This document shows, one piece after another, positions 20,318 through 36,252 of a DNA stretch of 47,395 nt; position 1 is the stretch's first letter, and every line of letters starts with the position of its first letter. Source of the DNA: Clostridium gallinarum. Its GTDB lineage: Bacteria; Bacillota; Clostridia; Clostridiales; Clostridiaceae. Both the position numbers and the translations under genes were made by a program. The notes under the pieces are model-generated. The model had not been told where the DNA came from. It made no database searches and was given only the letters and a program-made list of their open reading frames with translations. Location: assembly GCF_014836325.1 (NCBI RefSeq), contig NZ_JACSQZ010000021.1, positions 1 to 47,395 of the forward strand, in the 5' to 3' direction.

Positions 20318-23300
20318 TTAAATTCTTCTTCTTAAAATTGAGCCAGCACCAATAAATAATGATGCAATTCCTATTAATACAAATGCTGAAGTTCCACCTG
20401 TTATAGGTAAGTTTTTATTATCATTTACATTATTATCATAGTTGTTTTCATTATTACTTAAATTATCGTCAACATTATTATTGTCACTTTCAGCATTATC
20501 AGCATTATTATTATCTTCAGTAACTCCATTATTAGAATCATCACTTCCAGTATTATCATTTTTACTTTCAGAATTATCATTATTGCTTTCAGAATTATCA
20601 GAGTTATTATTGTCCTTCTTTTCTTCTAATCCAGATAAAGCTATTTCTAATTCTTCTGATGCCTTTTTAACTTCATCTTGAGTAGCCTCTTCATTGCCTA
20701 AAAGCTCTTTAACTTCTTTTAATTTTATATTAAGTATACTTACACTTTCCTCTGTATACTTAGATACATCTATTGCTTCAGCTTTATTTATTAATTCTTC
20801 AAGTTTAGATTTATCAGGTATTAACCTTAAATCTAAATAAGCTCTAATTAATTTATTATAAGCGTCATCTATTTGCTCCTGTGTAGCTTCATTGTCACTT
20901 AATATAACTTTACTATTATCTAGTTCTGAATTAAACTTATTAGCACTTCCTACTGTGTACTTAGATAAATCCTTAGCTTCTAACTCAGTAACTAACTTTT
21001 CAAGTTTAGATTTATCTGCTGCTAATTCTAACTCAGCAAAAGCTTTATTTAAGCTTTCATAAGTCTCAGCTACTTCTTTTTCCATTGCATTTTCATCTGC
21101 TATTACTTTATTAGCTTTTTCAAGTTCAGCTTGAAGTACAGCCCAAGTTGATGTTGTATATTTACTTTCATCTAAAGCATTTATTACTTCAACTAGTTTA
21201 TTAAGTTCTGTCTTATCGCCTTTCTTGAATTCTAACATCTGAATTACAGCAATTAATCTATCTGAAGCAACATTTACTTGTTCTTGTGTAACATTTTCAT
21301 CTGTAAGAATAGCTTTAGCCTCTTCTAATGCTTCTTCAAATTCCTTAATTACTGCTGGAACAACATCTTCAAGAGCTCCTTTTTCTTTTACAGCTTCAGC
21401 ATATTCTACAACAATTGTTAATAATGTCTTATCAGCCTCTGGAGTTGCTATTTCATCCTTAACTAAAGAATCTATCGCAATTCTTAAACTTGATACAGAA
21501 GCACTTACCATTTCCTTTGTTGCTTCTTCATTTTTTATTACCTCATTTGCATTTTCTAATGCTGTATTAAGAATATTTAAAGATACTTCTGTATACTTTT
21601 CACCATTATTATTAATATCATTAGCTTCATTAATAATATTTGATAATTCTTCTATACTTACTAATTCTGTAATTGCATTTGATAGATTATCTTTTGCACT
21701 ATTTATTTTTTCTTGATTTGCATTTCCTAAATCATTTAATATAGCTCTTGCTTTTTCTAAAGCTTCTGTAAATTTAGAAAAGCTTCCAACTGTATAGATT
21801 TCTTCTAGATAATTATTAGAATATTCTACTAATGATTCTAAATCAGTTATATTTGGAACATTATAATCTGTAATTGTAACTAATTCATAAATAGTAGGAG
21901 CTATTCCTTCCCACTCAATTCTTATTTCATAAATATTATCATACTTAGCATTTATAAATTCATTTAAACTCCTATTCAATATTCCAACTTCATTCCAAAC
22001 TTCTTCTCCTGCTTCATTATATCCTGTTCTAACCATTACCTTAGCATTTGAAATATCATTAGCACTTTGAATAATATTAATCTTCTTAACATCTGTATTT
22101 TCTGATAATCTGTATGTTAAGCTTCCTGATTTTATTTCTCCATTATTAGTATTTGGTTTATATGCTGTAGTTAAATTTCCATCATTAATTTTTTCTGGTC
22201 CAAAACCTTCTACTTCTATTGGATCAGATACATATGTTGGATTATTAGCAGTCGGAACATATTCTCCATCATTTATTAGTATTTCACTTATCCTAACCCA
22301 TCTATAGTCATAATCAGCAGTAAATAAAACCCTTAAATATCTAGATTCCTTAACAGTATCTAATTCTCCCTTTATAAATGCATGAGATATTGGTACTATA
22401 GTTGTACTATCTCCATGATCATATCCTGCATCAACTGGTTTAGAATTCATATCACTATTATTATTTTTAACTCCATCTCCAATAGTTATTACATCTGTCC
22501 ATTCTTGGCCATCTGATGATATTTGGAATTTAGCATCCCTTAAATAGTTAATTTCTGTATCTAATACAGAATAAGTGATATTACTTACATTAATACTTTG
22601 CCCTAAATCAAATACTATACTTTTATCTTTTCTAGGATAAGAGTCAAATGATGCTGATGTATTAAAGTTTTTATCAAATATTGATGTTACATTACCATTA
22701 ATATCAACAAATGATGATTCTAACGATATTGGATAAATCTCATTTGATTTAACTTCAAACTTATTTAAATTGAAAGTAACATCTTTACTAGCTATTAATC
22801 TAATATATCTTGCATTTTTCAAACTACTTGTCTCATCTAAATTAACATCAAACCATTCCTTTTCATTCATAGATGCTTGTAATGCTAATCCATCCATACT
22901 TGATACTTCTAAGGCAATTTTACTTAAATCCTTAATTCTATCTAACTTAACTCCAACATACTCGTTTTCATGTAAAGTTATATTTTCTTGTGGTACTAAC
23001 TTAGTTAATTCTTCACTTTCAAATATTGATTTAATCTCTAAATCAGTGTTTGTATAAACATTCTTTGTTGATTCTAATGAAGTATATTTTTCTACTTTTA
23101 ATTCTGAAAAAATAACCCACTTATTTAACGCCTTCGTATTAACTAACCTTACATATCTAGCTTCTATTCCATTTAAATTTTCTTCTATAACATCTTGTCC
23201 TGATGCCTTACCTATATATTCTTTATAAGTAGTCCAATTTATATTATCTTTTGAGTATTCCATTTTATAATTGGTCCATTTATCTGCTGACCCATTTCTT

Positions 23301-25927
23301 CCTAAAACAAACCTAACCTTCCCTACTGGAACTATAGACCCTAAATCTAATCCCATATAATCTCCTACTAGAGTTAAATCCCCAGTATTAGTCTGATACC
23401 AAACATCAGTACTATCATTTCCATCAAATAAATTAGATTGGCTTCCAGAATAAATTTTCCAAGCAGATGTTCTTATAACTGAAGGCGTAATTGTTGTTTC
23501 ATTCTTTGGTAAGTCATTCTTATTCACAACAATATCCTTAATTCCAAGCCAAGTACTTAATCTAGCTTTAGTTGCAATAACACGAATTCCCGTTGCATCT
23601 AAATCTAAGTCTTCTACTGTAATTTTATTTGGCATAGAATAAGTCTTGCCTTCTTCTAAATCTACCCAAGTTTTCCCATCAACTGTATATTGAACCTTAG
23701 CCTCTTGCATTGTATCATTTGAATTTGAAATTGCTCCCATTAAGAACTCTACATCTTTAATATTAATTACTCTATTGTACTTAACACCAACATAAGTTCC
23801 TTCTGATATACTATTTGGATTCTTATAAACAACTTCTGTTGAAGAGTTATTATCTAGTATATTTGATAAACTTCCTGTTGGAACATCAGATCTATTTGTT
23901 ATAACCGCTGCTATTACCTTAGATGGATCTACTATTCCAGTAACTATTGCTGCTAGTTCACTTTCTAAAGTTTTTATAAATGGTACAATATGTTGAACAC
24001 CTACTTCTGAGTATTCAAGGTGATCTACATAATTAAATCCATATGTCTTTGATTTTTCAAAAGCTGATTGTGCAGATGAATAGTTAGACCATAATTCACT
24101 ATTATTACCTTCTTCATTTGCTATAATAGCCTTTAAATATTCAATTGCTGCTTTTGTTGTATCCTCCCAACAATTTAACCAATAAATTATTTGATCTCTT
24201 GTCTTTTCATTTCCAGGATTATTTTTATAATAATTAGCTGCTTCTTTAAGCTTTGTAAATTCTTCAATTAATTCTAATGCATCTTCTTTTACACTAGCTC
24301 CAGAAGCATATTTTTCTTTAAATGCTGTAAGCTTTGGTGCTAATTCAACAGACTCTTGTAATGTAGTAACACGAGTATCCATAGCTTGATTAATCATGTG
24401 CTTACTTATTTCTCTTAATGCACTTGAAGCTTCAGTTTCTATAGCTGAATTATGATCCATATACTTAAATGAATCATACCAATTTTGGTCTGCTTGATCC
24501 TTTGTATCCCAAATATTCCATGAGTAATCTGCTACTGCAAATAAAGCTGATTTATTCGCCTCTGATTGTTGCATTGGGTTTAACATTATACCTTCAATAA
24601 GTGTTGGATCTACCCCTGGATGTAGGAATGTATCATTACCACCCATTATTAAATGTTTCTTAGAATTATCTGAACATGGCCAGTTAATCCAATAATAAGG
24701 TGCTCTACCTGTATTATTTTTAAATGTTTGTGAAAAATTTTGAGTTACCTCTCCCCATATTCTTCCACCAGTAATAACTAATTGAACATTTTCTGGTGAT
24801 TGCTTTAAATATGTGAATTCATTGCTTGAACCATTTCCCATATAATCAAAAGGAATATATGGTAGTGTGGTTTTCATATCTGGATATTGAAGCTTTACTT
24901 CATTTTCTAACCAAGTAGTTATATCATTAACTAATCTAAGACCAAGTTGTCCGCCTGGATTGGCAAAGTCATCTGCAAGTATAGCTACTTGCCTAACACC
25001 TTGATCTATAACTTGCTTAAGTTTAGCTTTTAAATCAGATAAATCCTTTTGGTATCCAGCTTCACCTTTACCAATTCCAAAAGCATCATTTCCTGGAAAT
25101 GGGTGAATTCCATAAACAAACCTAGTTTTAGAAGCATTGCCTGCATCTGCTAATTGTTTAATCCATGTTAATTCATCCTCAGTGTAAAGTGTACGCCATT
25201 GAGTTCTATGCTTAGGATCATCCTTTGGAGCATAGAAATAAGCATTTAACTTATAGTATCCACCATAAGTCATAAGATCTACTCTATCTTGAACTGACCA
25301 TGGATTTCCATAATATCCTTCTATAAATCCACGAGTTACAACATTTGAGTAATCCTCTATTTTAAAATTTCTAATTTCATTATTATCTATTTGGTTTACT
25401 ACATGATAAAAAGTAGTTAATCCATAAAATGCTGAATCTGTATCTTTTCCAATAACAGTTATCGTATTATTATCTACTGCTAAAAAATAAGCATCTGTTT
25501 TACTAAAAAGACTTTCTGTTAATATACTATACTTATTAGCATAAGTATCAACAGATTGTCCAGAACCTTCAATGCCAACTAAAATATTAATCTTACTTTC
25601 AACAATTTCATTTGAATTTGAAACTTCATAAGTAATATTATTAGATTTTAAAATCTCATCTTCCAGTCTAGCTTTAGTATAGTCATCTATACCAGTTTCG
25701 TATACAATGTTTACTCCATTATTAAAATTAGTAATACCCTCTTGATATTCTATCCTTTGTGGAGCAGGGTAAATTTCGTATTCATTACTATTATTAGTAG
25801 TAACTTCTGCTGTATATACTTCATTAGTTGTAGTATCTGCTGATACTGTAATAGTACCTAACATATTAGATAATACCATAGCACCTGTTAGCATTGCTGA
25901 TAAATATCTTTTCGATCTCTTTATCAT
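20318..25927 (-). CDS. Wall-anchored GH84 beta-N-acetylglucosaminidase/hyaluronidase, NagH-like
   Basis: Large secreted hexosaminidase, 1869 residues. Signal peptide (about 1-31), a GH84 N-terminal domain (about 50-195), then the catalytic barrel starting at GFIEGYYGNPWS. The catalytic pair is Asp319-Asp320 in ILADDFA, used in substrate-assisted hydrolysis. Motifs such as LIMGGNDTFLHPGVDP and ADYSWNIWDT and the helical region after the barrel resemble C. perfringens NagH (mu-toxin) more than NagJ. Several discoidin/CBM32-like modules (about 675-1400) follow, then six FIVAR units, an Asn/Asp/Ser-rich spacer and the sorting signal LPITGG. NagH of C. perfringens ends in a FIVAR-dockerin pair, whereas this protein is sortase-anchored. 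It may act on hyaluronan or on GlcNAc ends of mucin glycans. Confidence 0.93.
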   Translation of the reverse strand: MIKRSKRYLSAMLTGAMVLSNMLGTITVSADTTTNEVYTAEVTTNNSNEYEIYPAPQRIEYQEGITNFNNGVNIVYETGIDDYTKARLEDEILKSNNITYEVSNSNEIVESKINILVGIEGSGQSVDTYANKYSILTESLFSKTDAYFLAVDNNTITVIGKDTDSAFYGLTTFYHVVNQIDNNEIRNFKIEDYSNVVTRGFIEGYYGNPWSVQDRVDLMTYGGYYKLNAYFYAPKDDPKHRTQWRTLYTEDELTWIKQLADAGNASKTRFVYGIHPFPGNDAFGIGKGEAGYQKDLSDLKAKLKQVIDQGVRQVAILADDFANPGGQLGLRLVNDITTWLENEVKLQYPDMKTTLPYIPFDYMGNGSSNEFTYLKQSPENVQLVITGGRIWGEVTQNFSQTFKNNTGRAPYYWINWPCSDNSKKHLIMGGNDTFLHPGVDPTLIEGIMLNPMQQSEANKSALFAVADYSWNIWDTKDQADQNWYDSFKYMDHNSAIETEASSALREISKHMINQAMDTRVTTLQESVELAPKLTAFKEKYASGASVKEDALELIEEFTKLKEAANYYKNNPGNEKTRDQIIYWLNCWEDTTKAAIEYLKAIIANEEGNNSELWSNYSSAQSAFEKSKTYGFNYVDHLEYSEVGVQHIVPFIKTLESELAAIVTGIVDPSKVIAAVITNRSDVPTGSLSNILDNNSSTEVVYKNPNSISEGTYVGVKYNRVINIKDVEFLMGAISNSNDTMQEAKVQYTVDGKTWVDLEEGKTYSMPNKITVEDLDLDATGIRVIATKARLSTWLGIKDIVVNKNDLPKNETTITPSVIRTSAWKIYSGSQSNLFDGNDSTDVWYQTNTGDLTLVGDYMGLDLGSIVPVGKVRFVLGRNGSADKWTNYKMEYSKDNINWTTYKEYIGKASGQDVIEENLNGIEARYVRLVNTKALNKWVIFSELKVEKYTSLESTKNVYTNTDLEIKSIFESEELTKLVPQENITLHENEYVGVKLDRIKDLSKIALEVSSMDGLALQASMNEKEWFDVNLDETSSLKNARYIRLIASKDVTFNLNKFEVKSNEIYPISLESSFVDINGNVTSIFDKNFNTSASFDSYPRKDKSIVFDLGQSINVSNITYSVLDTEINYLRDAKFQISSDGQEWTDVITIGDGVKNNNSDMNSKPVDAGYDHGDSTTIVPISHAFIKGELDTVKESRYLRVLFTADYDYRWVRISEILINDGEYVPTANNPTYVSDPIEVEGFGPEKINDGNLTTAYKPNTNNGEIKSGSLTYRLSENTDVKKINIIQSANDISNAKVMVRTGYNEAGEEVWNEVGILNRSLNEFINAKYDNIYEIRIEWEGIAPTIYELVTITDYNVPNITDLESLVEYSNNYLEEIYTVGSFSKFTEALEKARAILNDLGNANQEKINSAKDNLSNAITELVSIEELSNIINEANDINNNGEKYTEVSLNILNTALENANEVIKNEEATKEMVSASVSSLRIAIDSLVKDEIATPEADKTLLTIVVEYAEAVKEKGALEDVVPAVIKEFEEALEEAKAILTDENVTQEQVNVASDRLIAVIQMLEFKKGDKTELNKLVEVINALDESKYTTSTWAVLQAELEKANKVIADENAMEKEVAETYESLNKAFAELELAADKSKLEKLVTELEAKDLSKYTVGSANKFNSELDNSKVILSDNEATQEQIDDAYNKLIRAYLDLRLIPDKSKLEELINKAEAIDVSKYTEESVSILNIKLKEVKELLGNEEATQDEVKKASEELEIALSGLEEKKDNNNSDNSESNNDNSESKNDNTGSDDSNNGVTEDNNNADNAESDNNNVDDNLSNNENNYDNNVNDNKNLPITGGTSAFVLIGIASLFIGAGSILRRRI
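20625..21860 (-). repeat. FIVAR cassette, 6 units (one extra plus A-B-C-D-E)
   Basis: Six coding units: a divergent first one (LESLVEYSNNYLEEIYTVGS), then the same five types in the same order as in the fucosidase. This is the longest cassette in the window. Confidence 0.85.
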
Positions 25928-26338
25928 AATTTATCCTCCTTAATATTATTACTATAATTTATATAAATATTTAGCATCGTAAATTATTAAACTAAAAAAT
26001 ACTATGCTTATAAAAGCTACATATAATACTAGCAACATGTAATAAAAGGAGTTTAAATATTTCTCAATACCTCTTAAAATACCCTTCCATTCCATATAAA
26101 TAGAAAAGCTGAAAAGGCATAAAAATACATCTTCAGCTAATGCTCAAATTTAATTGATTACACGCCCACTTCCATTTTTTTATATATTTTATAGTTTTTC
26201 ACATTTATTATAGTATAGAAAGTAAATCTTTTCAATAAACTAATTATCTTTTCATACAATATCTATTAATGTTCTATATATTTATTTTATACTCTATATT
26301 TTAATAGAGCTGTCTTACAACAGCTCTATTAAAATATA
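25928..26338. other. Gap with no gene, two hairpins
   Basis: 411 nt between the dockerin GH2 and GH84 genes. An 11-bp hairpin (26303-26330, AATAGAGCTGT arm) lies just after the GH2 stop and probably terminates it, though no T-run follows. A weaker 7-bp hairpin (26107-26138, AGCTGAA arm) follows. The remainder is AT-rich and must contain the GH84 promoter, which I cannot locate confidently. Confidence 0.6.
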
Positions 26339-31672
<5,334 letters not shown>

Positions 31673-31749
31673 CTATACATCACTGTTATGTTCGCAAGAT
31701 TGTTTAATATTAGATAATTATTAGTTACTAAATCTAATTTTGTAAAATT

Positions 31750-31790
31750 AAAAAGAGTAAATAAATTATATATAAATTTATCTACTCTTA
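31750..31790 (-). terminator. Terminator of the beta-helix surface gene
   Basis: On the minus strand AAGAGTAGATAAATT pairs with its near-inverse, followed by TTTTT. It lies 14 nt past the stop codon. Confidence 0.8.
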
Positions 31791-31803
31791 CTATTGTTAT
31801 AAA

Positions 31804-34671
31804 TTATCTTTTCTTTTTGGATAGTATAGCACCTAATAAAATTGAAATAATTGAAACGGTTGAAAAGTAAATGGTATCTATTCCTCCGGTAGTAGGTAAC
31901 TTATTATTTTCTTTATTTCCATTATTTTTTGTGCCACCATTGTTTACATCATTTTTATCATTATTTCCATTATCACCATTATTATTTTCCTCTTTATTAG
32001 ATTCTTCAGTATTTTTATCATTTTTACTACTATCATCACTCTTAGCTACTAAATTATCAATTGATTTTACCAAATTATTTGTAGCTATTTCTACATCGAC
32101 TTCATTTATTTCATTATTATTTAAAACTTCTGTCGCTCTTGATAAAGCTATTTTAAAAATTTCAACTGAATCTTCTGTATATTTAGTCAAATCTAATACT
32201 TTAGCTTTATTTATTAACTCTTCTAACTTTTCTTTATTAGGTATTAATCTCAAATCAAGATAAGCTTTTACTAATTTTTTATAAGTTTTCGCTACTTCTT
32301 CTTCCATTGCATTCTCATCTTCTATTACCATATTAGCTTCACTAAGTTGAAGTTCTAATGTAGACCAAGTAGAAGGCTTATACTTATCTTTCTCTAATGC
32401 ATTTATAATTTTAACTAGCTTTATTAGTTGAGTTTTATCCCCCTGCTTGAAATCTAACATATGAATTGCTTCAACTAATCTCTTTATAACTGTATCAACT
32501 TCTTCTTGACTTACATATTCCTTATCAAAAATTATCTTAGCTTCTTCTAATGCAGATTCAAACTCATTAAATACAGCGGGAACAACATTTTCAAGTCCAC
32601 CATTTATCTTTACTTCTTCTGCATAATCTATAACTATTTCTAAAGCTTCCTTATCAATTAATACAATATTATCTTCCTTCTCAATAAGATTATCAATTGC
32701 TTCTAGAATATCTATTTTTAATTTATCTATATCTTCTTGTAATGCACTTTCATCATTTAATAATATTTTAGCATTTTCAATTAAATCAATTAATGCTGCT
32801 GTACTTTCATCTGTATAATTATCTAAATTAATAGCTTCTGCTTGCTCTAATGTTTTTATTAATTCATCTTTATTAACCTCTATACCTTCCATCTTCTCTT
32901 CAACAACAAAATAATCTATTATCATATTATATGATCCATTTGCACTAGGATTTTGAGTTCTTGTATTTAATACTTTAATCTTATACGAATTATTTAAATC
33001 AAATTCCTTTTCATAAATTAATGCTTGATCTTCCATAATGTCTCTATAACAATCAACTTCTTTAGTTTCTATAAGGGTTTCTTCTCCATCTTCTAATAAA
33101 TATACTTCTACTCTTAAAATTGCTGTCCCTACAGCTTTTCTGCCATAAACAGAAATCTTATTTCCATAAAAAGATAATCCTATACTGTCATCTTTTTTAT
33201 CAGTTTTTAATTGTGTACCTTTAGAAGCAGTACTTGATTCTATAGTAACAAATGTTCCACTCTTATTGACCAATTTATCTTCAGCTTCATAAGTTCCAGC
33301 TTTGGGTATTGTTGAATCAACAGGTTTTTCATTAACTTGTGGCTTCTTAGCTTTAGTTACTACATATTGAGCTTGTTTTTTAACTATTTGCTCTTTATAC
33401 TCTACAGTTACTTCAACTTCTATTATTCCTGGATTATTAGCTATTAAAGTATTCCCTGTAATAATTCCTTCTCCACTAATTACTTTATAAGTTGTTACTA
33501 CTTCACTATTAATTTCTTTACAAGAATCAATAGCATATGATGATGTTAAAGGAATACTTATACTATCATCATAATATGAAATAACATACTTTCCACTATT
33601 CATAAATACGTTTTCTAATGTATTAACTTCACACTCACTACTTAGACTTTCATTTACATCTACATTAAATTTAACTACATTTAATGCCTTTTGGCTTGTA
33701 CTACTATTTTTTACTATAATTATGCAGTCAGTATCTTTTTCAAACATATTTTCAAAATCTTTTACTTTTATTAAATTAGGATTCTCACTATAAGTATTAA
33801 TATTAATAACCTTAAATGGTGTACTCATATTATCCTTTGTATATACTTCTATCACGCCTTCACCAGCACCTGCACCTGATTTTAATATTGGTGTAATTCC
33901 AGTTCCACTCCATTCAAACTTAACATAAGCACCATTTGACTTTGTATAAACTAATGGCTCTTGATTAAATGTGGTATTAACCCATTTACTATTAGCTTCT
34001 ATAGGAGTTTCATTAATAACATCTGTTTGTAGATCCCCACTACTTAAATATTTCTTTACTTCATCACTTGTTGAATTCACACTATAAGGAACCTTTACCG
34101 TTTCATGTCCTAAACCATTATAAGCGCCAATATTTATATTTCCTTTAATTATACTATATCCATAGAAATCTAATCCCCCATTATCTTCTAAAGATACACC
34201 TGATCCAATTAATGGAGATATACTTTTTAATTTAACAGCTTGAAATACTTCATCTTTAGAATTGCTAAATATATTTTCATTCATAAATTGAGGATTAATA
34301 ACTTTAGCATTAGAATCCACTGAAATGCCATTTTTATTAGGTTGATTAATTCCATAATATACATTATTGTTAAATGTTGAATTTTCACCAAAATCAAAAG
34401 GTGAAGTTCTACTTGCTAAATTTGAATTTGTAAAATACCAAATGTTATTAGTATAAGTCACCTCATTTCCTTTATATACTGGATGAGCATCTTTATTAGA
34501 AATAAATGTATTGTTATAAACTTTAGCATTTTCAATTTGAGTTTCAGGATCTTTATCTTCTCCCACAGCTACTATTTGAGCTACATGTGGAGCAAATGTT
34601 CCAGAATCATTAATGCTTATATTATATCGAATTGTATGGTTACGATTGTATGATTTAGGCCTGACATGAGT
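31804..34671 (-). pseudogene. 5'-truncated beta-helix, FIVAR and LPXTG surface protein
   Basis: The frame is open from 34671 (after an in-frame TAG at 34672-34674) to 31804. A GTG at 34566 is the first usable start, but the codons before it continue the same fold (RNHTIRYNISINDSG), and no signal peptide exists, so the 5' end has been lost. What remains: the end of a right-handed parallel beta-helix (VYNNTFISN, YTNNIWYF, FNNNVYYG), a beta-sandwich region, an Ig-like stretch, a CBM-like domain (about residues 420-560 from the GTG), four FIVAR units and an LPTTGG sorting signal with a KKKR tail. Full-length relatives would be secreted glycan-active or adhesin proteins; the lost N-terminus prevents assignment. 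The frame is otherwise undamaged, which suggests a recent loss. Confidence 0.75.
32045..32885 (-). repeat. FIVAR cassette, 4 units (divergent first, then B, C/D, E)
   Basis: Four coding units. As in the GH2 enzyme at 10604-15655, the third unit begins as type C (QGDK...STW) and ends as type D (LVKAYLDLRL), so both genes share the same missing joint. Confidence 0.8.
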
Positions 34672-34737
34672 CTAATAAAATTTAGAATCCTAGAACATAT
34701 AAAATGAACTTTCCTTATAGTATTATGTTTTTAAATG

Positions 34738-34763
34738 AAAAAGAGGCTGTCTAAGACAACCCC
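34738..34763 (-). terminator. Terminator of the PTS/GH4 operon
   Basis: A stem of about 9 bp (GGGGTTGTC / GACAGCCTC with wobble pairs) lies 11 nt after the GH4 stop, followed by TTTTT on the minus strand and TTTTTTT on the plus strand, so it could work both ways. Bases 34672-34737 between it and the truncated gene hold nothing recognisable and probably include the deletion joint. Confidence 0.85.
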
Positions 34764-34774
34764 TTTTTTTCAAT

Positions 34775-36127
34775 CTATTTAAGTTCAGGCCAGAACTCTT
34801 TATTTGCTTCTATCATATCATCTAATATATCTTTAGCAATTAATGCTGATGGAACTGTTTTATTCATAGCGAATGATTGAAGTACCTTAGCATATGAACC
34901 TTCAATTGCTCCTTCAACTAATAATTTTTCTGAAGCTACTTGTTGTTCCATTAATCCTTTATGGAAAGTTGGAATTGCATCAATCTTAATAACTTCCGCT
35001 CCATTTTTACCCATTAGTGCTGGTAATTCTACCATAACATCATCATCTATATTAGGAATATTTCCGTTATTAGGTTCAATAACTATAAACTTTTGTTTTA
35101 AGTCATTTTTAATAGATACAGCTAAATCTGCAATAAAGTTTCCATGTGCTCCATGATAGAATGCATCCTTTGTTATTTCTCCTGTCTTTAGGTAATGATC
35201 TACCCCTTCAAATAAATTCTTTTCACGGCTCATCATAACTTCATTTGCTCTAGTCCATTCTGCATCTGAATGTTCTACTACATCTTTAGATAATAAGTAA
35301 TATTGTAAATAAGTGTTTGGTAAATAATCTGGGAATAAATCCATCATAGTCTTCATATTGTTCCAAACCTTAATCCATGATTGAGAAGCATGTCTTTCTC
35401 CTTCTTTAAATGGATTTTTCTTCATAGCTTCTACATATTGTCTTGGCATTAAAGTTCCAACTTCATTTAAGTATTCACGAACTTCCTTAATTATATCTCT
35501 TCCTTCATAAGTAATTTCAGTAAACCATCCAAAGTGATTTAATCCAAAGTATTTATAATCCATCTTTAAGTAATCTACATCACCTAAACATTTACCAATC
35601 ATTTCTAAGATAGCTATTGGCATATCACAAATATTTATTATTCTTGCATTAGGTCTTAAAACTCTACAAGCTTCAGAAACTACTGCTGCTGGGTTTGAGT
35701 AATTTAATATCCAGTGGTCTTTAGCTGCATATTTTTCAACATCATCTATAACTTCCATCATTGGGAATATAGTTCTAAGTCCATAAGCTAATCCACCACA
35801 ACCACAAGTTTCTTGTCCAACACATCCATGCTTTAGTGGAATCTTTTCATCCATTTCACGCATAGCATACTTACCAACTCTCATTTGAGCAAATATAAAG
35901 CTTGCATCTTTATAAGCAGTTTCTTTATCAGTAGTTACAGTTAATTTAATATTTGAATTTAATTCTTTTAAAATATAATCTACTACAACAGCGACCTTAT
36001 TTTGTCTTTCTTCATCTATGTCAAATAATCTTACTTCTGTTGCTTCTAAGTCCTTTTCTCTTAATGCTATTGATTTTACTATTCCTGGAGTGAAAGTACT
36101 TCCTCCACCTACTATTGTTATTATCAT
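34775..36127 (-). CDS. malH: GH4 6-phospho-alpha-glucosidase (MalH/GlvA type)
   Basis: Cytoplasmic hydrolase that splits phosphorylated alpha-glucosides such as maltose 6'-phosphate into glucose and glucose 6-phosphate by the NAD+ and divalent-metal dependent GH4 redox mechanism. 450 residues, normal for the family. An N-terminal Rossmann site VGGGSTFTPGI (about 5-16), GQETCGCGG (about 104-112), the metal ligands Cys167 in NICDMP and His198 in GLNHFGWF, and the C-terminal EANKEFWPEL all match GlvA/MalH. The CDMP motif marks the alpha-specific subgroup as opposed to beta-specific GH4 members. The ATG has AAGGAGA 10 nt upstream. It is the last gene of the licT-PTS operon, acting on the product of the upstream permease. 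Confidence 0.93.
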   Translation of the reverse strand: MIITIVGGGSTFTPGIVKSIALREKDLEATEVRLFDIDEERQNKVAVVVDYILKELNSNIKLTVTTDKETAYKDASFIFAQMRVGKYAMREMDEKIPLKHGCVGQETCGCGGLAYGLRTIFPMMEVIDDVEKYAAKDHWILNYSNPAAVVSEACRVLRPNARIINICDMPIAILEMIGKCLGDVDYLKMDYKYFGLNHFGWFTEITYEGRDIIKEVREYLNEVGTLMPRQYVEAMKKNPFKEGERHASQSWIKVWNNMKTMMDLFPDYLPNTYLQYYLLSKDVVEHSDAEWTRANEVMMSREKNLFEGVDHYLKTGEITKDAFYHGAHGNFIADLAVSIKNDLKQKFIVIEPNNGNIPNIDDDVMVELPALMGKNGAEVIKIDAIPTFHKGLMEQQVASEKLLVEGAIEGSYAKVLQSFAMNKTVPSALIAKDILDDMIEANKEFWPELK

Positions 36128-36252
36128 ATCTACACATCTCCTTCTTTTGCTATAATTAATCTATAAAATTTGAACATATATAAGCTTTTAATTTTTCTTA
36201 TATCAAGCTAACTAAAACTTAAATATATTCACTTGATAACTAAATTTTTAAG

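Noticed and set aside
20625..21860. Tandem repeats that might be a CRISPR array
   Set aside because: Repeats are about 200 nt, coding, imperfect and without spacers; they are FIVAR protein units.
20318..25927. Assignment as NagJ-type O-GlcNAcase
   Set aside because: The catalytic motif ILADDFA and the post-barrel helical region resemble NagH more than NagJ, where the pair lies in a YWDDI-like context. I therefore call it NagH-like without asserting substrate.
34566..34568. GTG as the true start of the beta-helix surface protein
   Set aside because: Codons upstream continue the same fold in frame, no ribosome site is evident, and there is no signal peptide although the C-terminus carries a sorting signal.
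34738..34763. IS-element terminal repeat (GAGGCTGTCT resembles some IS ends)
   Set aside because: It is a compact hairpin with T-runs directly after the GH4 stop, no partner repeat or transposase is present, and a terminator explains it fully.
34775..36127. GH4 alpha-galactosidase or 6-phospho-beta-glucosidase
   Set aside because: The CDMP metal motif and the EIICB neighbour with LicT support the GlvA/MalH 6-phospho-alpha-glucosidase subgroup; the unphosphorylated or beta-specific subgroups carry different residues there.
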